A stretch of DNA of 52,350 nucleotides from DATKZH01 sp964475955 (GCA_964475955.1 CAYYZY010000032.1:1-52350), one strand, 5' to 3'. Positions 1 through 8,717 are shown, counted from the stretch's first letter. Translations and numbers: made by a program. Notes: generated by a model not told the origin, from the sequence alone.

Positions 1-590
1 TGCTCTACGACCTGGAGGGAAGCGCGGACACGTTCAAGGCGTGGCCCGACGAAGCACGGCTGTACGGCGACGGGTTCTTCAACCGGGCCAACGGCTTCCG
101 CGGAGTGATCGGCGAGTCGGGCGACCAGAGCGCCGATGACACGGCCGTGCTCTACGACCTGGAGGGAAGCGCGGACACGTTCAAGGCGTGGCCCGACGAA
201 GCGCGGCTGTACGGCGACGGGTTCTTCAACCGGGCGAACGGCTTCCACGCGGTGATCGGCGAATCGGATGACCAGACCGCGGAAGACAAAGCCGTGTTCT
301 ACGATTTGGAGGGAAGCGAAGACACCTTCAAGGCCTGGCCCGACGAGGCGCGGCTGTACGGCGATACGTTCTTCAACCGGGCCAACGGCTTCCGCCGGGT
401 GGTCGCGCAGTCCGGGGACCAGAACGCCGAAGACACCGCCGTATTCTACGACGACCCGGCCGGCGACGACCACTTCCGCGCCCTGCCCGACTTGGCGAAA
501 CTCTACGACGGGAGCACGTTCTTCAACCAGGCCGAGTCGTTCCGCTGGGTTCATGCATACTCCCGGGGCGGCGGCGACCTCGCCCGGCTC
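1..590 (+). repeat. 147-bp in-frame tandem repeat (four copies)
   Basis: Units start at 1, 148, 295 and 442 with an exact period of 147 bp (49 codons). The first two copies are almost identical at the DNA level through their first 100 bases, while the fourth has diverged. The gradient suggests recent expansion by unequal recombination inside the surface-protein gene. The array continues to the left of the window. Confidence 0.9.
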
Positions 591-977
591 TACGACTCCC
601 CGGGCGACGACACGTTCAAGGCGTGGGAGGCCGGCGGGCAGAACTACGAGGCCAAGCTCTACGACGCGTCGGGCACGTTCTACAACATGGTCCACTCGTT
701 CCGCACCGTGGCCGCGTACGCCGAGGAGGGGGCCGGCGGCAACGACGTCGCGCAACTGTGGGATTCCAGCGGCGACGACCTCCTCCAGGCCCGCGACGGC
801 GACCCGGGCGGGGAAGACTGGGTGCTCTTGCGCGACGAGGCGGCCGCTGCCTACGCCATTTGGGCTTACGGCGTCGACGAAGTCTGGGCCGATTCCGGCA
901 CCGGCGACGACGACACCCTCGACGAAGGTCCCAACCTCGATTTCCTTCTCGACCCCCGGGGCGCGTGGGAGAGCTGA
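3..977 (+). CDS. C-terminal part of a tandem-repeat extracellular protein (5' end outside window)
   Basis: The reading frame is open from the first base of the window, so only the C-terminal part (about 324 residues) is visible. It is built of 49-residue units of the form LYD(L/S)xGxDTFKAxPDxARLYGxxFFNRANGFxxVxxxSGDQ, beginning at bases 3, 150, 297, 444 and, more divergent, 588 and about 755. Such acidic units with Asp/Gly-rich turns are familiar from very large secreted planctomycete proteins, but I know no assigned function. The tail after residue 250 is very acidic and ends without a sorting motif. Inference: surface-exposed or secreted structural protein, possibly calcium dependent. A GTG at 105 could be mistaken for the start, but the frame runs upstream of it. 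Confidence 0.75.
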   Translation, partial: LYDLEGSADTFKAWPDEARLYGDGFFNRANGFRGVIGESGDQSADDTAVLYDLEGSADTFKAWPDEARLYGDGFFNRANGFHAVIGESDDQTAEDKAVFYDLEGSEDTFKAWPDEARLYGDTFFNRANGFRRVVAQSGDQNAEDTAVFYDDPAGDDHFRALPDLAKLYDGSTFFNQAESFRWVHAYSRGGGDLARLYDSPGDDTFKAWEAGGQNYEAKLYDASGTFYNMVHSFRTVAAYAEEGAGGNDVAQLWDSSGDDLLQARDGDPGGEDWVLLRDEAAAAYAIWAYGVDEVWADSGTGDDDTLDEGPNLDFLLDPRGAWES

Positions 978-1262
978 GCGATCGGCGGCGGCCGGCCCCG
1001 TTTGCCGCAAACCCGGGTCGCGGCAGGACCGGTGCGGTTTACCCCATGCCGTGCGGGCGCCGCTCGTTTGCAGCTAAGTTTTGGGGAGCAAGCAACTTAC
1101 GTCGTCCGGCCCGGTCGTGGAATATCTGGCCTTTACCCGAAGGGCCTAACCGGGCAGAATACCGCCCCGTGATTGAGCTTATCCGGCCGCCCGGCCGGTG
1201 GATTGGGGGCGGCGTCCTGGGGGAACCGGGCCGCGGGCTCACGGAAGACTACCTTTAGCAGC
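978..1262. other. Intergenic region upstream of ompH, no gene seen
   Basis: About 285 bases between the repeat-protein stop and the ompH ribosome binding site. All ORFs here are antisense or out-of-frame extensions of neighbours. I see no convincing -35/-10 pair. The ompH promoter is presumably here. Confidence 0.4.
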
Positions 1263-1268
1263 AAGGAG
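1263..1268 (+). promoter_or_regulatory. Ribosome binding site AAGGAG that decides the ompH start
   Basis: AAGGAG lies 8 bases before the GTG at 1277. An earlier in-frame GTG at 1268 overlaps this Shine-Dalgarno sequence and so cannot be the start it serves. Confidence 0.7.
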
Positions 1269-1276
1269 TGCTGGCA

Positions 1277-1954
1277 GTGAGGACTTCCCGTCTGTTGATC
1301 GTGATTGCCGCCGGTCTGTTGATCGCCGGATTGGCCGTGTACACCGCGGTAGCCCAGCAGGGGATGCGTCAGCCGGCCGCCCCGCAGATGGGCGCTCCGC
1401 AGATTGCCTTCGTCGACGTCGGCTTCGTGTTCAAGAAGCACGCCGGCCTTCAGTCGCGCAAGGCGGCCTTGGAGGCCGAGATGAAGCGGGCCGCCGAGGC
1501 GGTGAAGCAGGAGCAGACGGCCATCCGCAAGCTGAAGGCCGAGCTCGACGGGATGGCGCCGGGGAGCCAGAAGTACAAGCAGATGGAGGGGCACGTCGCC
1601 AAGCGCCTCTCGGACATGGAGATCCAGTTCCGGCTCCAGCAGAAGGAGTTCGCCTCGCGCGAGTCGAACATGTACTTCACCGTGTACCAGGAGGTCGAGC
1701 AGGAGGTGGGCTACGTCGCCTCGCAGAACGGCTTCAGCGCCGTCATGTTCATCGACGGCGACAAGCCCGACGGCAGCCGACTGCCGCAGGTGCAGATGTA
1801 CGTCAACAAGCAGATCGTCTGGCACGACTCGCGCCTGGACATCACGCCCGAGGTCGTGCGCCGCCTGGAGGCGAAGTACGGCGCGCAGTCGGGGTCCGGC
1901 ACGCCGACCACGCAGCGGAGCCGGACCGGCGTTCCCAACCCCAACTTCCGGTAG
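1277..1954 (+). CDS. OmpH/Skp-family periplasmic chaperone
   Basis: Predicted 225-residue protein with an N-terminal signal peptide (RTSRLLIVIAAGLLIAGLAV, cleavage near AVAQQ). The characteristic start of the mature OmpH fold follows (IAFVDVGFVFKKHAGLQSRK), then a Lys/Glu/Gln-rich coiled-coil arm of about 90 residues and the second strand segment (YVASQNGFSAVMFIDG). Skp/OmpH proteins bind unfolded outer-membrane proteins in the periplasm. The gene lies 100 bp upstream of lpxC in the same direction, the usual outer-membrane biogenesis neighbourhood. The C-terminal 30 residues are Gly/Thr/Pro-rich and probably disordered. Confidence 0.85.
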   Translation: MRTSRLLIVIAAGLLIAGLAVYTAVAQQGMRQPAAPQMGAPQIAFVDVGFVFKKHAGLQSRKAALEAEMKRAAEAVKQEQTAIRKLKAELDGMAPGSQKYKQMEGHVAKRLSDMEIQFRLQQKEFASRESNMYFTVYQEVEQEVGYVASQNGFSAVMFIDGDKPDGSRLPQVQMYVNKQIVWHDSRLDITPEVVRRLEAKYGAQSGSGTPTTQRSRTGVPNPNFR

Positions 1955-2054
1955 GGGTTCCGGCCGTTCCGCGGCGCCGCAGGAAGGGAAACCTGCGCGG
2001 CAGCGCCGGGAGGAATCGCAACTTGCTACGGTCACGGATGACGCACACCTCGTG

Positions 2055-2930
2055 ATGTACACAACGCGCAATCAACGCACGCTCGCCGCGCCGGCCGCGG
2101 TCGAAGGATTCGGCTACTGGGACGGCAAGGACGTCCGCGTCGAGTTCCGCCCCGCCGAACCCCACTCCGGAGTCGTCTTCGTGCGCCGCGACCTGGAAGG
2201 GTGTCCCCGGATCCCGGCGAACATCTCCTGCCGCGTGGAACAGCCGCGGCGCATCTCGCTTCGCAAGGGCGAGGCCGGCGTGGAAATGATCGAGCACGTC
2301 ATGGCCGCCCTGGCCGGCTTGCAGATCGACAACTGCGAGGTCTGGGTCGACGGGCACGAGATGCCCGGCTGCGACGGCTCGAGCCGGCCCTTCGTCGAAG
2401 CGATCGACGCGGTGGGCACCGTCGAACAGCCCGCACAGCGCGCCCGGCGGATCGTGCGCCGGGTGATCCGGCTGGGAAGCGCCGACAGTTGGATCGAGGC
2501 CCGGCCGCCCCGGGCGTCGGAAACGCTGCTCCGCTACCAGCTCGACTACGGCCCCGACAGCCCCATCGGTCGACAGACGCTCGAAGTGGCCCCCACGCCC
2601 GACGCCTTCCGCGCGCAGTTGGCCCCCTGCCGAACGTTCCTGCTCAAGGCGGAAGCCGACTGGCTTCTCGCGCAGGGGTTGGGCCATCGGGTGGGCTGCC
2701 ACGACCTGTTGATCTTCGGCGACGACGGCCCCATCGACAATCCGCTCCGTTTCCCCGACGAGTGCGTCCGGCACAAGCTGCTCGACATGCTCGGCGACCT
2801 GGCCCTGGCCGGGTGCGACCTGGTCGGGCGGTTCTGCGCCTACCGCAGCGGGCATCGGCTCAACGCGGAGATGGTGCGGGCCGTGCTGCGCGAAACCGAA
2901 GTCGTCCGCCGCTGGAAACGATGTGCCTGA
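2055..2930 (+). CDS. lpxC: UDP-3-O-acyl-N-acetylglucosamine deacetylase
   Basis: Zinc deacetylase for the committed step of lipid A synthesis. Predicted 291 residues, close to the usual 300, and not fused to FabZ as in some other phyla. The zinc and catalytic residues are present: E80-H81 in VEMIEHVMAAL, H240 and D244 in RHKLLDMLGDL, and the general H267 in SGHRLN. The GTG at 2052 directly precedes the ATG at 2055; either could start. It lies between ompH and lpxA in one transcription direction and is separated from lpxA by 24 bases, consistent with an operon. Presence of lpxC supports a lipid A-bearing outer membrane. Confidence 0.93.
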   Translation: MYTTRNQRTLAAPAAVEGFGYWDGKDVRVEFRPAEPHSGVVFVRRDLEGCPRIPANISCRVEQPRRISLRKGEAGVEMIEHVMAALAGLQIDNCEVWVDGHEMPGCDGSSRPFVEAIDAVGTVEQPAQRARRIVRRVIRLGSADSWIEARPPRASETLLRYQLDYGPDSPIGRQTLEVAPTPDAFRAQLAPCRTFLLKAEADWLLAQGLGHRVGCHDLLIFGDDGPIDNPLRFPDECVRHKLLDMLGDLALAGCDLVGRFCAYRSGHRLNAEMVRAVLRETEVVRRWKRCA

Positions 2931-2954
2931 AGCCGGTGCGCAAGGGTTCTTCCC

Positions 2955-3764
2955 ATGGCTAGCATTCTCGCCGACAACGTGGCGATCCATCCCGCGGCCG
3001 AGATCGACGACGATGTCGAAATCGGCCCCTTCTGCGTCGTCGGCCCCCACGTGCGCATCGGACGCGGCACGCGGCTGGAGAACAACGTGACGCTGATGGG
3101 CCACGTCGTGCTGGGCGAGCACAACCACCTCTATCCCGGCGCGGTCATCGGCGGCGAGCCCCAGGACGTCAGTTACGCCGGCGCCGACACCCGGGTCGTC
3201 ATCGGCAACCACAACATCATCCGCGAATGCGTCACCATCAACCGCGGATCCGAAAAGGAAGACGGCGTCACCCGGGTCGGCGATCACAACTTCCTCATGG
3301 CCTGCTCGCACGTCGCCCACGACTGCCGCATCGGCGACCACGTGATCATCACCAACGGCACGCTCTTGGGCGGGCACGTTCACGTGCACGACCGGGCGGC
3401 GATCTCCGGCGGCGTGGCCGTCCACCACTACGCCACCATCGGCAGCTACAGCTTCGTGGCCGGCATGAGCAGCGTTCGGGCCGACGTGCCCCCCTACATG
3501 CTCGTCGAGGGGCACCCCGCCCGGCCCCGGTGCATCAACGTCGTCGCCCTGAAACGGAACAACTTCTCCCAACAGTCGATCGACTGCCTCGCCGAAGCCC
3601 ACCGGCTCCTGTACCGCGCCAAGGTCGGCCTGGATAACGCCCGGGAGATTCTCCGCGCCGCCGGCCAACTGGTGCCGCACGTCAACCACCTGCTCGGCTT
3701 CATCCAGGATCAGCACGAAGGGCGCCACGGCCGGGGCCGAGAAGGCACGAGGAGGGCCGCGTGA
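2955..3764 (+). CDS. lpxA: UDP-N-acetylglucosamine O-acyltransferase
   Basis: First enzyme of lipid A synthesis: transfers an acyl chain from ACP to UDP-GlcNAc (or a diamino analogue). Predicted 269 residues. The N-terminal two thirds are hexapeptide repeats of a left-handed beta helix (IHPAAEI, VEIGPFCVV, VRIGRGTRL, VVLGEHNHL, CRIGDHVII). The catalytic histidine is the second His of SHVAHDC (H122, equivalent to E. coli H125). The C-terminal helical domain follows (NNFSQQSIDCLAEAHRLLYR). The stop overlaps the start of the next gene by four bases (GTGA), indicating translational coupling with a Gfo/Idh oxidoreductase. Confidence 0.95.
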   Translation: MASILADNVAIHPAAEIDDDVEIGPFCVVGPHVRIGRGTRLENNVTLMGHVVLGEHNHLYPGAVIGGEPQDVSYAGADTRVVIGNHNIIRECVTINRGSEKEDGVTRVGDHNFLMACSHVAHDCRIGDHVIITNGTLLGGHVHVHDRAAISGGVAVHHYATIGSYSFVAGMSSVRADVPPYMLVEGHPARPRCINVVALKRNNFSQQSIDCLAEAHRLLYRAKVGLDNAREILRAAGQLVPHVNHLLGFIQDQHEGRHGRGREGTRRAA

Positions 3765-4879
3765 GGGACTTGCGCGTGGCGGTGGTCGGAGCGGGCCGAC
3801 TGGGCGGGTTTCACGCCCAGAAGCTCGCGCGCATGGACGGCGTGGCGCTGGCCGGCGTGGTCGACCCGGTCGCCGCGGCGCGCAACCGCGTGGCCGCCGA
3901 GTGCGGCACGCTCCCGGTGGCCGACTGCCGCGAACTGCCCGAGCCGATCGACGCCGCCGTAATCGCCGCCCCCACCCGGCTCCATCATACCCTGGGGCTC
4001 GAACTGCTCAATTCGGGCGTCCACCTGCTGATAGAAAAGCCCCTGACCCCCAGCACGGCGGAGGCCGACGAGTTGGTCGACTCCGCTCGGCGTGCGGGCG
4101 TGGTGCTTCAGGTAGGACACGTCGAACGGTTCAACCCGGCCACGTCGGCCGCCGCGGCGCACGTGCGCGACCCGAAGTACATCGAGGCGGTCCGCGCCAG
4201 CGGGTTCACGTTCCGCTCGACCGATATCGGGGTGGTCCTCGACCTGATGATCCACGACCTCGACCTGGTGCTCTCGCTGGTCCGCTCGCCGGTGCGCCGG
4301 GTCGACGCCCTGGGCCTCTCGGTGCTCGGCGGGCACGAAGACGTGGCCAACGCCCGGCTCACCTTCGAGAGCGGCTGCGTGGCCGCGCTGAGCGCGTCGC
4401 GCGTCAGCCGCGAGGCGGTGCGGCGGATGCAGGTGTGGTCGCCTCGGGCGATGGCCGATCTCGACTTCGCCACGCGCGCCGCCGCGGTCGTCCGCCCCAG
4501 CGAGACGCTCCTCGCCCGGCGGTTCCGCGTCGACGCCCTCTCGGCCGACCAGGTGGAGCACTACAAGGCGCATCTTCTCGACGAGCATCTCCCGCGCGAG
4601 GAGTTCCAGGGCGAGGCCGTCGACGCCTTGCAGCTCGAGCTGGAGGACTTCACTGAGAGCATCCGCACCGGGCGCTCGCCGCGCGTGAGCGGCCGCCAGG
4701 GGCGCGACGCGGTGGCCGTCGCCGAGCAGATCCTCGCGGCGATCGGCTCCCACGCGTGGGACGACGCGCCCGACGGCCCCGTCGGCCCCCACGCCACGCC
4801 CCGCCCTTCGGTCATCCCCGCCCCCCACTGGCAGCTCGCCGGCCGTCCGGCCCCGGCCGAGCGCCGCGAAGCAGGGTAG
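3761..4879 (+). CDS. Gfo/Idh/MocA-family oxidoreductase, lpxA-coupled
   Basis: Predicted 372-residue NAD(P)-dependent sugar oxidoreductase. N-terminal Rossmann motif VAVVGAGRLGGFHA (residues 6-19), the family EKP motif at E92-K93-P94, and the C-terminal fold with HVERFNPA and DLMIHDLDL. The start is a GTG overlapping the lpxA stop, preceded by AGGAGGG. Known biology: GnnA, a Gfo/Idh enzyme in Acidithiobacillus, oxidises UDP-GlcNAc so that GnnB can install a 3-amino group before LpxA. The coupling to lpxA suggests a similar role, but no aminotransferase of the GnnB type lies nearby, so the reaction is an inference. The last 35 residues are Pro/Ala-rich and unlike the family. Confidence 0.85.
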   Translation: MRDLRVAVVGAGRLGGFHAQKLARMDGVALAGVVDPVAAARNRVAAECGTLPVADCRELPEPIDAAVIAAPTRLHHTLGLELLNSGVHLLIEKPLTPSTAEADELVDSARRAGVVLQVGHVERFNPATSAAAAHVRDPKYIEAVRASGFTFRSTDIGVVLDLMIHDLDLVLSLVRSPVRRVDALGLSVLGGHEDVANARLTFESGCVAALSASRVSREAVRRMQVWSPRAMADLDFATRAAAVVRPSETLLARRFRVDALSADQVEHYKAHLLDEHLPREEFQGEAVDALQLELEDFTESIRTGRSPRVSGRQGRDAVAVAEQILAAIGSHAWDDAPDGPVGPHATPRPSVIPAPHWQLAGRPAPAERREAG

Positions 4880-4924
4880 GCGGAGCGGTTTGGGCGGTAT
4901 AGGCGGCGGTGCTCGCTTTCCGCC

Positions 4925-5641
4925 TTGGCCGAATTCGTGTGGCGGATGGAGGACGTGCTTGAGGTCTGTGCACGCCCCTACGATCCACGGTATCCGGTGA
5001 TCTGTAGGGACGAGGCCGGCAAGCAACTCGTGGCCGAGGTTCGTGGGCCGCTGCCGCCCGAGCCGGGCAAACCGTTGCGGTACGACTGCGAATATGAACG
5101 CCGCGGCACGTGCAACATCTTCATGTTTTGCGAACCGCTTCGCGGATGGCGGCATGTACGCGTCACGCAACGGCGGACTCGGGTCGACTGGGCCTTCGCC
5201 TTGCAGGCGCTGTTGGACGCAGAGTACCGGGAAGCGGAACGCGTCGTGCTGGTGATGGACAACTTGAATACCCATTCGCCGGCCTCGTTCTATGAAGCGT
5301 TTGCTCCGCAAGAAGCTCGCCGGCTCACCGAGCGGCTCGAAATCCACTACACGCCGAAGCACGGGAGTTGGCTGAATATCGCCGAATGTGAACTCAGCGT
5401 GTTGGGGCGACAATGTCTGGCCAGGAGAATCGACGACGGCGAGGCGCTGGCGCAGGAGGTTGCCGCCTGGGAGCGTGCCCGAAACGCGACCGCCAGGCAC
5501 GTCAACTGGCAATTCACGGCCGACGACGCCCGCATCAAACTGCGGCGACTTTACCCGGAGTTCATCCGCCAAGACGAACAGGAAGAACCCCCGTCCCGTC
5601 GAAGGTCTACAATTGGTGAACTCCATGTGGACAGGCTACTA
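4925..5641 (+). pseudogene. IS630-family transposase remnant, N-terminus missing
   Basis: Open frame beginning abruptly at AEFVWRMEDVLEV, where the family's intact proteins already have about 130 residues including the helix-turn-helix DNA-binding part. The catalytic half is well kept. The three acidic residues are visible: D in CRDEAGKQL, D in LVMDNLNTH, and E in GSWLNIAECELS. The usual end (DDARIKLRRLYP, near base 5560) is followed by foreign sequence instead of a stop, and the frame runs on antisense through hemC. It is therefore a 5'-deleted, 3'-open remnant. It fills the gap between the lpx cluster and the convergent hemC. I could not identify terminal inverted repeats. Confidence 0.85.
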
Positions 5642-6567
5642 GCCCGGCTCCCGCGCGGCGCGAATCAGGTCGGCCGCGCCTTGGTCGGCCAGGGCGTCGG
5701 CCACGCGACGGCCCAATTCGATCGGCTCGCCGAGGGGGCCCGTGAGTGTGGCCTCGATGCGCTTGGTGCCATCAGGGTGGATCACCCGACCGGTCAGCTC
5801 GAGCCAGTCGTCCTTGGGCCTTCCCCAGGCGGCGATGGGCGCCAGGCATCCGCCCTCCAGGCGCGCGAGCAACGTCCGCTCGGCCAACACGGAGGCGTGC
5901 GTGGGGGCGTGGTCGAGCGGTTCGACGGCGGCCTGCGTGGCACGGTCGTCGCTGCGGGTCTCCAGGCCCAACGCGCCCTGGCCCACCGCCGACAGCACGA
6001 CTTCCGGCGGCAGGACCTGCGTGATTCGATCGGAAAGCCCCAGGCGCTCAAGGCCCGCCCGGGCAAGCACCAGGGCGTCGTAGTCGCCGGCGTCGAGCTT
6101 GCGCAGCCGGGTGTCGACGTTGCCGCGCACGTCGCGCACGCGCAGGTCGGGTCGCGCGCAAAGCAGTTGGGCGCGGCGACGCAGGCTGCCCGTGCCGACC
6201 ACGGCCCCTTCCGGCAACTCCTCCAGGCGGGCGTGCTCCCGGCCGACGAGCACGTCGGAGACCGCCGCCCGCTGGGGAACGGCCGCCAGGCACAGGCCGT
6301 CCACCGGCTCGGTGGGCAGGTCCTTGAGGCTGTGAACGGCCAGGTCGATGCGCTCCTCCAGCAGGGCGTGCTGGATCTCCTTGGTGAACACGCCCTGGCC
6401 GCCGAGCGCCGCCACCGACTCCCGCTGCTGGCGATCCCCGCTGGTGGAGACCGGCACCAGGACCACCTCGGCGCCCAGGTCCTCCAGCCGGGCGGCCACC
6501 CAGTCGGCTTGCCACCGGGCCAGGGCGCTGGCTCGCTACCCAGTCGGAGGCGAACGGTGGAGGGCAT
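5639..6567 (-). pseudogene. hemC: Porphobilinogen deaminase with an apparent one-base frameshift near the N-terminus
   Basis: Hydroxymethylbilane synthase of tetrapyrrole synthesis. Most of the protein is intact in one frame: QGVFTKEIQHALLEERIDLAVHSLKDLP, the GSLRRRAQL segment, DALVLARAGLERLG, and the dipyrromethane-binding Cys in EGGCLAPIAAWG. The conserved N-terminus (MPSTVRLRLGSE) starts at ATG 6567 in another frame. Adding one G to the GG at about 6530 (plus strand) would give LGSEPSALARWQADWVAARLEDLG, the expected family sequence, and a 309-residue protein of normal length. The only intact-frame start, a GTG at 6499, would omit these essential residues. Either the gene is broken, a programmed shift occurs, or one base is missing from the assembly. 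DUF502 lies 44 bases upstream. Confidence 0.85.
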
Positions 6568-6611
6568 GGGGGAGCCGGAAGGAGGGGCACGGGGTGGGGC
6601 GCGGCTGCCGA

Positions 6612-7538
6612 TCAGGCGTCGGCCGAAGACGCGTCGGACGACTCGGCGGCCGCCACGAGCTCCGGTTTTGTGGCCGCGATCACCGGCGCATCGGCAGGGG
6701 CGACCCCCGGCGCCACCACGCCGCAACTGACGATGAACTGGATGGCCTGGTCGATCGAGATGTCGAGGTCGACCGTCTCGCTCTTCTTGACCGTGACCGT
6801 GAAGCCGGTCATGGGCATCGGCGACGTCGGGATCAGCACCGACAGCACTTCCTCCCCCGCCGCGGTTCGGATTTCCTGCAAGCTCGACCCGGTGGCCAGG
6901 GCCACGCACCAGATTCCCTTGCGGGGCCATTCCACGGCCACTACGCGGGAGTACTGGATCTCATGGTTGGCGAAGATGAAATCGCTGACCTGCTTGACCG
7001 ACGAGTAAACGTTTCGGACCAACGGCAGGCGATTGATCCCCCGCTCGATGTTTCCCCAGAACAGCCGGCCGGCCGCCCCGGCCATGAACTTGCCTAGGAG
7101 GTACAACACCAGGATGAAGCCGCACAAGAAGTAGGGAATCACCTGGTAGGGCTGAAGAAATCGCAGCTCGACGTACCGCCGATACACGTCCTTCGCCGAT
7201 GCAGGCATCGACTCGACTTGCTTGTGCTCGTGGACAAAGGCGTACACCTGCCTGGGAACGTACTTCGTCTTCCCGTTTTGGACCTCGACGTACAACTCGC
7301 GCTGCGACGGAGAAAGCTCCGCCGCCGTGCGGATGTCGGCGATCGACCAGACGATGGTGTCGCGCGCCAGGCGCGTCAAAGGTTCGAGCACGTACCCGTT
7401 GATCGTGCCGGCGATCCACAAGAAGATCACGATGGTCAGAAGCGGTGGCAGCACCACCGTCAGGCCACGGATCACGGCGGTGCGGATCGGACCCGCCGGC
7501 CGCCGTTTTTTGAAGGTTCCCGTCGTTCTTGCAGTCAT
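6612..7538 (-). CDS. DUF502 family membrane protein
   Basis: Predicted 308 residues from ATG 7538 (a TTG at 7580 is open but less likely). A first transmembrane segment lies at about residues 22-45 (VIRGLTVVLPPLLTIVIFLWIAG) and a second at about 135-158 (VIPYFLCGFILVLYLLGKFMAG). The DUF502 signature follows: INRLPLVRNVYSSVKQVSDF, then a beta-rich domain with VVAVEWPRKGIWCVALATG and LIPTSPMPMTGFTV. The 60-residue loop between the membrane segments is longer than in most members. Function of DUF502 is not established; plant and bacterial members are membrane proteins. It is followed by hemC on the same strand. The C-terminus is Ala/Ser/Asp-rich. Confidence 0.85.
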   Translation of the reverse strand: MTARTTGTFKKRRPAGPIRTAVIRGLTVVLPPLLTIVIFLWIAGTINGYVLEPLTRLARDTIVWSIADIRTAAELSPSQRELYVEVQNGKTKYVPRQVYAFVHEHKQVESMPASAKDVYRRYVELRFLQPYQVIPYFLCGFILVLYLLGKFMAGAAGRLFWGNIERGINRLPLVRNVYSSVKQVSDFIFANHEIQYSRVVAVEWPRKGIWCVALATGSSLQEIRTAAGEEVLSVLIPTSPMPMTGFTVTVKKSETVDLDISIDQAIQFIVSCGVVAPGVAPADAPVIAATKPELVAAAESSDASSADA

Positions 7539-7631
7539 GCTCAGCGAATCCCCGCGCCTCTTTTCCGTTACATGCCTCAACTACGATTCATTGTTCCGGT
7601 CCGGCCTCGGCGGACAAGCCCTCAAGCCGCC

Positions 7632-8438
7632 TCAAATCGAACGGCCCGCCGGCCCCGCGGGATAGTCTCCCGTGCCCCGGGCGAGCGTGGCCACCGCGAC
7701 CCGGGAGGCCCCCGCCCGTTTCAGCAAGCGGGCGATCTCGCTGGCCGTGGCACCTGTTGTCAAGATATCGTCCACGAGGAGCACACGGCGACCCTCTAAA
7801 TCATATCCTGCGCGGAGCCGGAAGGCACCGCGCACGCCGGCGAATCTCTGCCTCGGCTTCAACATCGTCTGGGGTAAGGTGTTGCGAGACCGCACGATCA
7901 TTCCCCGCGCCAGGGGTACTCGGAGATGCTGGGCAAGGACTTCGCCCAGGACATCGGGGCTGTTGGCGCCGCGCGCCAGGCGACGCCCCCAGAACATGGG
8001 GACCGCCGCCAGCAGGTCTGGCCGGAACGCCGACGCGTCGGCCCCCCGGCGGAGGCAGAAGAGCCGCCCCATCGCCGCCGAGAGTGCCTCTCCCCGGCGT
8101 CGCTTCATACGCAACACCGCGTGGCGCAGTTCTGAATGGTAGTCGCCCAACGAAAAGACCGCATCGAATCGGAGGTTCTCGCCGGCGCACATCGCACACG
8201 AATCGGGCGCCGGTCGGTCGGGCGGCGCATGAGCGCCACAACGCCGACAGAACGTCCAGTCCTCGGGGGCGAGCGAACTGGAGCATGCCTCGCACAGGGG
8301 TACGCGATGCTCGACCGAGGCCATCTCGGCGTCGCAATACACACAACGAGGGGGAAACAGGAGATTGAGTCCCCCTTCGCGCCTCCCGGCTACCCACCGC
8401 AATACGCCCCTGGCTGCCGAATGGATCAACATCGCCAT
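7632..8438 (-). CDS. ComF family protein (phosphoribosyltransferase fold)
   Basis: Two Cys-rich zinc-ribbon units lead the protein (CVYCD...CEAC and CRRCGA...CAMCAG). The central region is DAVFSLGDYHSELRHAVLRMKRR, and the PRPP-binding loop near the end reads VLLVDDILTTGATASE. This is the ComF/GntX domain order. ComF is needed for DNA uptake in transformable bacteria; in others its substrate is unknown. I chose ATG 8438 (268 residues); ATG 8462 is also in frame and neither has a clear ribosome binding site. It reads towards DUF502 with a 93-base gap. Confidence 0.85.
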   Translation of the reverse strand: MAMLIHSAARGVLRWVAGRREGGLNLLFPPRCVYCDAEMASVEHRVPLCEACSSSLAPEDWTFCRRCGAHAPPDRPAPDSCAMCAGENLRFDAVFSLGDYHSELRHAVLRMKRRRGEALSAAMGRLFCLRRGADASAFRPDLLAAVPMFWGRRLARGANSPDVLGEVLAQHLRVPLARGMIVRSRNTLPQTMLKPRQRFAGVRGAFRLRAGYDLEGRRVLLVDDILTTGATASEIARLLKRAGASRVAVATLARGTGDYPAGPAGRSI

Positions 8439-8462
8439 GTCGTGGGGAATCCCGGTTGCCAT

Positions 8463-8717
8463 GACCGGCTCAGCACTGCACATTCCGACGCACGCAGGAT
8501 CGAACCTCATGGTACCATTTCGCGCGTCGGGGGCGAGGTCCGTTAAGAAGTAATCCGAAGCTTGTACGTGGAGTTTGTGCTGCCCGAGGGGCTTGGCGGT
8601 TGCGGACCTGGGCAGGCTCCGGCGATCGTTGCCCGTCCCGAGGCCTGTTTCGGGCTTCGGCGTCCTGGCGGAACCACGGTCCCAACATCCCACCATCCTG
8701 CACGGATGGCGGAGACC
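8463..8717. other. Divergent intergenic region between comF-like gene and aminotransferase
   Basis: About 330 bases separate the two divergent starts (8438/8462 and 8796). Apart from the candidate promoter at 8718-8747 I see no gene, repeat or hairpin of note. Open frames crossing it are extensions of neighbours. Confidence 0.4.

Noticed and set aside
1..590. Regularly spaced repeats as a possible CRISPR array
   Set aside because: The repeats are directly adjacent, 147 bp long and translated in frame; there are no spacers and no cas genes.
1955..2051. Imperfect hairpin CCGCAGG...CCTGCGCGG between ompH and lpxC as a terminator
   Set aside because: No T-run follows and the genes probably belong to one unit.
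1842..3728. 628-codon minus-strand frame
   Set aside because: Antisense to lpxC and lpxA; composition artefact.
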